Below, piece after piece: positions 6,008 through 11,395 of a stretch of DNA of 16,044 nt (the stretch's first letter is position 1; each line of letters starts with the position of its first letter). The notes beneath the pieces were generated by a model. It saw nothing but the letters and a program-made list of their open reading frames with translations. It did no database searches and was not told the DNA's origin. Location of the stretch: contig DLND01000186.1 in NCBI GenBank assembly GCA_002476905.1, forward strand, positions 5,506 to 21,549, written 5' to 3'. This DNA is from Flavobacteriales bacterium UBA7519. Its GTDB lineage: Bacteria; Bacteroidota; Bacteroidia; Flavobacteriales; Weeksellaceae. The position numbers and the translations under genes were made by a program.

Positions 6008-6313
6008 ATGAACGAAAGAATCTCATTAGAAGAAATTATCCGGTTATACAAAATAGATTACACGTTTCTGGATCAGCTGATCGATTCGGAACTGCTGCAT
6101 CCGCAAACCGAAAACAGCATCCGCTACATTATTTACGAAGAATTGCCACATCTCGAACGCTTCGCTAACTGGCATTATGATCTAGACGTCAATCTCCCTG
6201 GCATTGAAATCATCCATAAACTTCTGAATCAAATGGAAGAATTACGAAATGAAAACAGACGCCTGCTTCAGAATGTACTAAAATACGAGGATTGGGAAGA
6301 TGCCGATCTGTAG
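6008..6313 (+). CDS. cbpM: CbpM-like chaperone modulator
   Basis: A 101-residue protein encoded two bases after cbpA, hence surely cotranscribed. The N-terminal half (ISLEEIIRLYKIDYTFLDQLIDSELLHP) resembles a MerR-like helix-turn-helix fold, and the C-terminal half is a helix rich in charged residues (IEIIHKLLNQMEELRNENRRL). This matches CbpM, which binds the CbpA J-domain and blocks its contact with DnaK. Length agrees with E. coli CbpM (101 residues). The identification rests on fold-type features plus position, since the family diverges quickly in sequence. Confidence 0.82.
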   Translation: MNERISLEEIIRLYKIDYTFLDQLIDSELLHPQTENSIRYIIYEELPHLERFANWHYDLDVNLPGIEIIHKLLNQMEELRNENRRLLQNVLKYEDWEDADL

Positions 6314-6325
6314 ATAATATTTTTG

Positions 6326-6333
6326 TAAATTTG
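6326..6333 (+). promoter_or_regulatory. -7 element of the ypdA-like gene, with predicted leaderless start
   Basis: TAAATTTG matches TAnnTTTG and ends four bases before the ATG at 6338, the same spacing as at the ferredoxin gene. A second match, TATTTTTG, adjoins it at 6318-6325. There is no clear -33 TTTG. The element lies after the cbpM stop codon, so the gene may have its own promoter in addition to read-through from cbpA-cbpM. Confidence 0.4.
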
Positions 6334-6337
6334 TGGT

Positions 6338-7318
6338 ATGGAATTATTTGATGTTCTTATTGTTGGTGGTGGTCCAATTGGTTTAGCTTGTGCTCTGGAA
6401 GCCCGGAAAAATAATCTGAAGTATATCGTTATAGAAAAAGGAACTGTTGCAAACAGCATCTACAATTATCCTTTATACATGACTTTTTTTTCAACGGCCG
6501 ACCGCTTGGAAATTGATGATATTCCATTTATTACAACCAGTCCAAAACCGGGGAGACAAGATGCTTTGGAATATTACCAAGGTATTGCAAAATCAAAAGA
6601 GATCAATATTAAGACTTACGAAAAGGTCATCAACATTCAAAAATCTACAGTTTTCCAGGTTGAAACCAGTAAGCAGATATATTTAGCTAAAAATATTATT
6701 GTCGCTACTGGATTTTATGACATTCCTAATTTGATGCATATCCCAGGAGAAGATTTGCCTAAGGTTAGCCATTATTACACAGAGCCTTATCCCTATTCTT
6801 TTCAAAAGGTGCTGGTGGTTGGATCCAGTAATTCTGCTGTAGATGCTGCTTTGGAAATCTGTAGAAAAGGCGGAAAGGTTACCATGGTAATTCGCAGCAG
6901 CCAAATCTCGCAGAGTGTAAAATACTGGGTAAAGCCCGACATAGAGAACAGAATCAAAGAAGGAAGCATCAAAGCTTTTTTTGAGGCTGAACTTTTGGAA
7001 GTAAAACCATATTGTGTAATTTTGAAAACCAATGTCGGCGAAATCAAAGAAATTGAAAATGATTTTGTTCTGGCAATGACTGGTTATCTGCCGGATTTTG
7101 ATTTTCTCAATGCGATCGGAATCGATCTAAAAAATAATAGCCAAAACCCTCATTACAATGTTAACACTATGGAAACCAATATTAATGGTATTTATTTGGC
7201 TGGTGTTGTCTGCGGAGGAAGAGATACACATCTGTGGTTTATAGAAAATTCTAGGATTCACGCCAAGCAAATTATCAGCGATATTATTCAGAAAAAAGAT
7301 TTAGAAAATAATTCCTAA
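6338..7318 (+). CDS. ypdA: YpdA-family FAD/NADPH flavoprotein (putative bacillithiol disulfide reductase)
   Basis: A 326-residue flavoprotein disulfide reductase-like protein. GGGPIG at residues 10-15 is the FAD motif; VVGSSNSAVDAALE (from residue 160) is the NADPH motif; GVVCGGRDTHLWFIENSR near the C-terminus is the second FAD region. Family-specific text includes NYPLYMTFFSTADRLEI, PGRQDALEYY and IPGEDLPKVSHYYTEPYPY, which is characteristic of YpdA. In Firmicutes, YpdA/Bdr uses NADPH to reduce bacillithiol disulfide. Position 14, reported as a functionally important Cys in Firmicutes (GGGPCG), is Ile here, and no CxxC is present. The gene starts 24 bases after cbpM on the same strand. Family is firm; activity on bacillithiol disulfide is inferred and made less certain by the missing Cys. 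Confidence 0.85.
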   Translation: MELFDVLIVGGGPIGLACALEARKNNLKYIVIEKGTVANSIYNYPLYMTFFSTADRLEIDDIPFITTSPKPGRQDALEYYQGIAKSKEINIKTYEKVINIQKSTVFQVETSKQIYLAKNIIVATGFYDIPNLMHIPGEDLPKVSHYYTEPYPYSFQKVLVVGSSNSAVDAALEICRKGGKVTMVIRSSQISQSVKYWVKPDIENRIKEGSIKAFFEAELLEVKPYCVILKTNVGEIKEIENDFVLAMTGYLPDFDFLNAIGIDLKNNSQNPHYNVNTMETNINGIYLAGVVCGGRDTHLWFIENSRIHAKQIISDIIQKKDLENNS

Positions 7319-7376
7319 AGACAATATTAATAAAATGGTATTCTTTTTGTAATTTTTTGAATGTTAATAAGAAACC

Positions 7377-8411
7377 ATGACCCTATTTAAAATCAAAAAT
7401 TTATTTACATTAATTATTCTATCTGCATCTTTAATATATTGCAAAAAAGATGAGTCATCTCCACTCACTGATAAAAAAAATAATCCGACAGCCACTATCT
7501 CTTCTAGTGACAAAGAGGAAGATAATAAACAAATAGTAGAGGATGAAAAACCAAAAATTCCAGATGTTGTTATCCCAAGAAAAGATTTTGGTTTCTATCC
7601 TTGGATTTATAAAAACACAGATTCTGTTTCAGTCCGAAATAAGAAAGAATTTACAGGCAAAGCTCTATACACAATTCTGGCGCTTAATAGACTAGACAAA
7701 GCTAATATCGGAGCAGCAGACACACTTGTAGTTCCTGCCAAAATAGAGGAAGATTTTCTTATTTATTCACCGTTTCCCGGTCACGTAAGCACATTGGAAA
7801 ATGTAAAGAAATTTGTTTTCTTCTCATATCCAATCCAGGCTTTTGGAGTTTATGAATATGGTAATCTTATAAAATGGGGACCAACCAGCATGGGTAAAAA
7901 GGCTACGCAGACAAAACGAGGTCTAATGTTTGCAAATTGGAAAAAAGAAGTTGCCATTTCCACAGTCAGTGATGAGTGGAAACTGCGTTGGAATGTTAAT
8001 GTTGCCAATTTTGACGGTATAGGTTGGCACCAGTATGCAATGCCGGGTTATCCAGCTTCTCACTCCTGTTTAAGAATGTTGGAAGAAGATGCCAAATGGA
8101 TGTATAGCTGGGTAGATACTTGGATTCTGAATAAAGGCGGACAAACTACCAGAGGCAAAGGAACACCATTGATTGTGTACGGAGACTATCCGTGGGGAAA
8201 ACGCAGGCCGTGGAAAAAACTGCTCGACTCCCCTGATGCTAATAATATTTCTGAAGATGAGATGAATAAAATTATTGAACCTCAGCTCGCAACTATTATG
8301 AAGGAACAGGAAAACAGGGACAATGTTGTTCAGCAGATTGAACTAGAGAAAAAAGCGAAAGCAGACTCTTTACTAGCCTTAAAAACAAAAGATTCTTCGA
8401 ATCTGAATTAA
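7377..8411 (+). CDS. L,D-transpeptidase (YkuD-type) lipoprotein
   Basis: A 344-residue exported protein. The signal peptide ends in SASLIYC (lipid-modified Cys22), followed at once by KKDESS, a Lys/acid-rich start like the lipoprotein export signal described in Capnocytophaga and Flavobacterium, so surface exposure is possible. A low-complexity acidic linker covers about residues 25-65. The catalytic domain contains the YkuD-type motif: His218 (GIGWHQYA), then SHSCLRM with His229, Ser230, Cys231 and Arg233. The usual HGC is HSC here. Such enzymes acylate themselves through the Cys with tetrapeptide stems and form 3-3 peptidoglycan cross-links or attach proteins. The C-terminal about 50 residues are highly charged and probably helical. 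A terminator follows the stop. It starts 58 bases after ypdA; the two may or may not share a transcript. Substrate is not determinable. Confidence 0.82.
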   Translation: MTLFKIKNLFTLIILSASLIYCKKDESSPLTDKKNNPTATISSSDKEEDNKQIVEDEKPKIPDVVIPRKDFGFYPWIYKNTDSVSVRNKKEFTGKALYTILALNRLDKANIGAADTLVVPAKIEEDFLIYSPFPGHVSTLENVKKFVFFSYPIQAFGVYEYGNLIKWGPTSMGKKATQTKRGLMFANWKKEVAISTVSDEWKLRWNVNVANFDGIGWHQYAMPGYPASHSCLRMLEEDAKWMYSWVDTWILNKGGQTTRGKGTPLIVYGDYPWGKRRPWKKLLDSPDANNISEDEMNKIIEPQLATIMKEQENRDNVVQQIELEKKAKADSLLALKTKDSSNLN

Positions 8412-8419
8412 ATCAATAA

Positions 8420-8449
8420 AAAATCGGGTAAGTTTTCTTACCCGATTTT
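8420..8449. terminator. Bidirectional terminator between convergent genes
   Basis: A 13-bp perfect stem, AAAATCGGGTAAG (8420-8432) with CTTACCCGATTTT (8437-8449), closes a TTTT loop. It sits between the stop of the L,D-transpeptidase gene and the stop of the convergent aldehyde dehydrogenase gene, nine and three bases away. A-rich and T-rich flanks serve both strands. Confidence 0.9.
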
Positions 8450-8451
8450 GT

Positions 8452-9741
8452 TTAAATATTTCCTACTACAGTTTTGACTTGTGTAAACTCTTTCAGCGCG
8501 TGTAAAGATAACTCCACCCCATACCCTGAGGACTTTGCCCCTCCAAATGGCAGTCTGGTATCGGAGCTCGTTGCTTTATTAATGGACACTGTCCCGGATT
8601 GTAAATTATCAATAAAGAATTGAGCCCTTTTTTTATCCTTGGTCCAAACTGCATTTCCCAATCCAAAAGGAATATCATTAGCAAGTTTTAAAATATGCTC
8701 ATCATCTTTTCCAATCATCAGCATTGCAAGCGGTCCAAATAACTCTTCCTGCAGAATTGGATTTCCCTCTTCTACCAAGATAATTCCCGGACGAAATTCG
8801 TTTTCTGAAATTCTCTCAAGCGGTAGAACTACTTCTGCTCCATTCTTCAAAGCTTTTTTATACTGGTTTTCTAGATCGTCCGCCAAGTCTGGTCTTGCCA
8901 TTTTCCCCAATCTAGTTTCTTTTTTCATAGGATCAGCAGGTTGGTAGGAACTATACTCTTCAATAAATTTCGGAACAAATTCCTTCTCAATTTTTTTATG
9001 TACAATGAAGCGTTTTGCCGCATTACATATCTGTCCTGTATTCTGTAACTTTGCCCAAGGTCCTTCTTTTGCCGCTTTTTCAAAGTCGGAATCTTCCAGA
9101 ACTATGAAAGCATCGCTGCCACCAAGTTCCAAAACCGACTTTTTGATATTTTTCCCTGCCAGTGCGGCCACAGTTCCGCCAGCTTTTTCACTACCTGTAA
9201 GGCTTACCCCTCTCACCAACGGATTTTCCAAGATATCTTGGATTTCATTGTGTCCGATTCTTAGATTCTTGAAAATATATTCTGGGAAACCAGCCTCGGA
9301 GAAAGCATTTTCTATTTCATCACCACTTTCGAAACAGATAGATGCGTGCTTCAGAATCACCACATTGCCTGCTAGGAGTGTAGGTATTGCAAATCTTAGA
9401 ACCTGCCAGAACGGAAAATTCCAAGGCATCACTCCGAGAATAATTCCCATCGGATCATAATGCACTTCACTAACATCATACTCGGTTTTGATATTTTCTG
9501 GTTTCAGAACATTTTCAGCCTCGGCATAATATGTAATCATACCAGCACTTTTTTCAATCTCTGCCGAAGACTGGGTGATTGGTTTATGCATTTCTCTGGT
9601 GATAGTTTCCGCATATTGTTCTTTGTTTTTCTCAAGAACTTTTGCCAGTTTCAGCAATAACTTTTGTCGTTCTTCAAACGGTACTTTTTTCCAGTCTTCA
9701 AAGGCTTTATGAGCTGAATTAATATGTTTTGTAATATCCAT
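8452..9741 (-). CDS. NAD(P)-dependent aldehyde dehydrogenase, succinate-semialdehyde dehydrogenase-like
   Basis: A 429-residue aldehyde dehydrogenase. PWNFP with Asn108 (oxyanion), ELGGSDAFIVL with general base Glu205, and TGQICNAAKRF with nucleophile Cys239 are all present, as is the C-terminal LPFGGAKSSGYG. The sequence around the Cys and the short length resemble the Sad/YneI branch, which oxidises succinic semialdehyde to succinate, but substrate cannot be proved. The protein lacks the roughly 20-30 N-terminal residues (INPATGE-type strand) found in most relatives; an in-frame stop a dozen codons upstream rules out a longer start. All catalytic residues remain. It is 59 bases downstream of ppk2 on the same strand and may share its transcript. 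No GABA-pathway gene is nearby. Confidence 0.87.
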   Translation of the reverse strand: MDITKHINSAHKAFEDWKKVPFEERQKLLLKLAKVLEKNKEQYAETITREMHKPITQSSAEIEKSAGMITYYAEAENVLKPENIKTEYDVSEVHYDPMGIILGVMPWNFPFWQVLRFAIPTLLAGNVVILKHASICFESGDEIENAFSEAGFPEYIFKNLRIGHNEIQDILENPLVRGVSLTGSEKAGGTVAALAGKNIKKSVLELGGSDAFIVLEDSDFEKAAKEGPWAKLQNTGQICNAAKRFIVHKKIEKEFVPKFIEEYSSYQPADPMKKETRLGKMARPDLADDLENQYKKALKNGAEVVLPLERISENEFRPGIILVEEGNPILQEELFGPLAMLMIGKDDEHILKLANDIPFGLGNAVWTKDKKRAQFFIDNLQSGTVSINKATSSDTRLPFGGAKSSGYGVELSLHALKEFTQVKTVVGNI

Positions 9742-9800
9742 TATTTTTATATTTGACGTATCTCTTTGCAGTAATTATACCATCATATTATAAAACTGCT

Positions 9801-10679
9801 TTATTTTTCACTTTCTAATTTAATTTTTAAATCTTCAAGAGCGCTCTTTTCTTTCGCAGAAACTTCAGGATATTGCAGATTCATTTCTTCCAGCTTATCA
9901 ATAATAATCTGGATAGCTGCAACTCTAGAAAACCACTTTTGATCTGCAGGAATCACATACCACGGTGCATATTCAGTAGAAGTTTTATTAATGGCCGATT
10001 CATACGCTTTCATATAATCGTTCCAAAATCCTCTCTCTGTAACATCTGCAGAAGAAAATTTCCAATTTTTATCATCCTCATTGATTCTGTCCAGAAAACG
10101 TTGCTTTTGTTCTTCTTTAGAAACATTTAGGAAAATTTTGACAATTTTGGTTCCGTTGTTGGCCAAATGCTTTTCAAAATTCTGGATACTTTCATATCGG
10201 TTTCCCCAGAATTTTTTGTCAAATTGTTTTACATCTTTCCATACTTTTTCGCTCAGATTATATTCCGGGTGAACTTTACATACCAAAACACTTTCGTAAT
10301 GCGAACGGTTGAAAATTCCGATTTTTCCCTTAGCTGGAAGAGCTAAATAATGTCGCCATATAAAGTCATGAGAATATTCTTTTGTGCTCGGACCTTTGAA
10401 GCTTGTTACCTCACAACCTTGCGGATTCACGCCCCCGAAAACGTGTTTTATCAAACTATCTTTTCCTGCTGCATCCATCGCTTGAAGAACAATTAACAAG
10501 GACTGACTTCCATCTGCATATAGTTTTTCCTGTAGCAAACGGAGTTTTTCTTTTTCAATTTCGAGAAGTTCTTTCGCTTCATCTTTATTGATTTTTCCTT
10601 TATAACTGGTATTATGTTTTTTGATTTCGAATTTTGAATTTTCTTTAATCAAAAAGTCGTCTGAAAAATTGTAATCCAT
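9801..10679 (-). CDS. ppk2: Polyphosphate kinase 2, class III-like (polyphosphate:nucleotide phosphotransferase)
   Basis: A 292-residue PPK2-family protein. The Walker A motif is AMDAAGKDS with Gly72, Lys73 and Asp74, the Walker B-like motif is GIFNRSHYESVL with Asn124 and Arg125, and the lid region contains RFLDRINEDDKNWKFSSADV and ERGFWNDY. The family transfers phosphate between polyphosphate and nucleoside mono- or diphosphates in the cytoplasm. The FNRSHYE text and the VNPQGCEVTSFKGPS segment fit class III (the type known from Cytophaga and Meiothermus, acting on AMP and ADP) better than class I (FDRSWYN). The class is inference from memory of family patterns. The gene follows the DUF1573 gene with a terminator between them, and its promoter candidate TATCTTTA (minus strand, about 10694-10701) lies immediately after that terminator. 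Confidence 0.88.
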   Translation of the reverse strand: MDYNFSDDFLIKENSKFEIKKHNTSYKGKINKDEAKELLEIEKEKLRLLQEKLYADGSQSLLIVLQAMDAAGKDSLIKHVFGGVNPQGCEVTSFKGPSTKEYSHDFIWRHYLALPAKGKIGIFNRSHYESVLVCKVHPEYNLSEKVWKDVKQFDKKFWGNRYESIQNFEKHLANNGTKIVKIFLNVSKEEQKQRFLDRINEDDKNWKFSSADVTERGFWNDYMKAYESAINKTSTEYAPWYVIPADQKWFSRVAAIQIIIDKLEEMNLQYPEVSAKEKSALEDLKIKLESEK

Positions 10680-10702
10680 AAAAATTGATTTATTGTAAAG
10701 AT

Positions 10703-10734
10703 AAAAAAAACCGCCTCGTTTGCGAACGGGACGG
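10703..10734 (-). terminator. Rho-independent terminator of the DUF1573 gene
   Basis: On the minus strand CCGTCCCGTT pairs with AACGAGGCGG (one mismatch, one G-T) around CGCA, followed by eight T (complement of 10703-10710). It lies 26 bases after the DUF1573 stop. The ppk2 start is only 24 bases beyond the T-run. Confidence 0.85.
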
Positions 10735-10760
10735 CGAAATTATTTTTAGAAATTCCTTAA

Positions 10761-11273
10761 TTATTTAGCAACTGACTCAACTTTCTGAACATCAGCTTTC
10801 TTTTTTGCAACTCTCTTAGCCGCTGCCGCTGGCTGAGCTTTTGCTGTAGCGACAGGAGCTGCAACCAATTTAGCTTCTTGTGCAACAGAAACAGCTTGTG
10901 CATTTGCAACATCTTCTACATTTCCTTTGATATAAAGAACAGATCTGCTGTTCTGCGGATCATTAGAATAAACTTCAATCAATTTATTGAAAGCTCCTTT
11001 GATTCCAGTATTATATCCAACTTTGATTTGAGAAGATTTACCTGGCAAGATAGGATCTTTGCTCCATTCTGGCGTTGTACATCCGCAAGAAGGTTTTACT
11101 TCACTAATAATTAATGGTTTATCTCCTGTATTTTTTACGGTAAAGAATCTGTGACCGTCTGATCCAGCTTTTACATTTCCGTAGTCAAAAGTTGTTTTAT
11201 CAAATGAGATTGTTTGAGCAGATGCAAAAGCGATAGCTCCTGTCATAAACAATCCTGCAAGAATCTTTTTCAT
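10761..11273 (-). CDS. Exported DUF1573 domain protein
   Basis: A 170-residue secreted protein. The signal peptide MKKILAGLFMTGAIAFASA is cleaved before Q20. Residues 21-125 form a DUF1573 (ASH/Ig-like beta) domain: FDYGNVKAGSDGHRFFTVKN, then KPSCGCTTPEW with Cys63 and Cys65, and YSNDPQNSRSVLYIKGNV. From about residue 127 the tail is Ala/Lys/Val-rich low-complexity sequence (AAPVATAKAQPAAAAKRVA and onward). The domain is common in Bacteroidota envelope proteins; molecular role is unknown, with a scaffold or adhesion function often supposed from the fold. I chose the ATG at 11273 and not the in-frame ATG at 11351, because it gives a clean signal peptide and because the longer version would overlap the divergent valS promoter. 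It stands alone between its promoter and terminator. Confidence 0.88.
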   Translation of the reverse strand: MKKILAGLFMTGAIAFASAQTISFDKTTFDYGNVKAGSDGHRFFTVKNTGDKPLIISEVKPSCGCTTPEWSKDPILPGKSSQIKVGYNTGIKGAFNKLIEVYSNDPQNSRSVLYIKGNVEDVANAQAVSVAQEAKLVAAPVATAKAQPAAAAKRVAKKKADVQKVESVAK

Positions 11274-11308
11274 ATTTTTTTGATTTAAATAATTAAATTT
11301 TTGAATAA

Positions 11309-11316
11309 CAAAGTTA
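11309..11316 (-). promoter_or_regulatory. -7 element of the DUF1573 gene
   Basis: On the minus strand TAACTTTG matches TAnnTTTG, 36 bases ahead of the ATG at 11273. No clear -33 TTTG was found. It shares the 122-base divergent region with the valS promoter. Confidence 0.45.
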
Positions 11317-11358
11317 TAAATAATTTGAATATGTGATGTTAATTTTTTCACATTGTCT

Positions 11359-11366
11359 TATTTTTG
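11359..11366 (+). promoter_or_regulatory. -7 element of valS
   Basis: TATTTTTG matches TAnnTTTG and lies 30 bases ahead of the valS ATG at 11396, leaving a leader of about 23 bases. The -33 element is not evident. No T-box or other leader structure is visible in so short a leader. Confidence 0.45.
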
Positions 11367-11395
11367 CAAATTACAAGCTTAAAAATATTTTTAAA

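Noticed and set aside
9005..9460. 151-codon open frame on the plus strand opposite the aldehyde dehydrogenase
   Set aside because: It is the antisense shadow of a conserved gene and its product has no recognisable domain.
11274..11351. Longer DUF1573 start at 11351
   Set aside because: The ATG at 11273 begins a clean signal peptide; the extension crosses the divergent promoter region.
11333..11395. Longer valS start at 11333
   Set aside because: It would lie upstream of the predicted -7 element, and the extra residues do not resemble a synthetase N-terminus.
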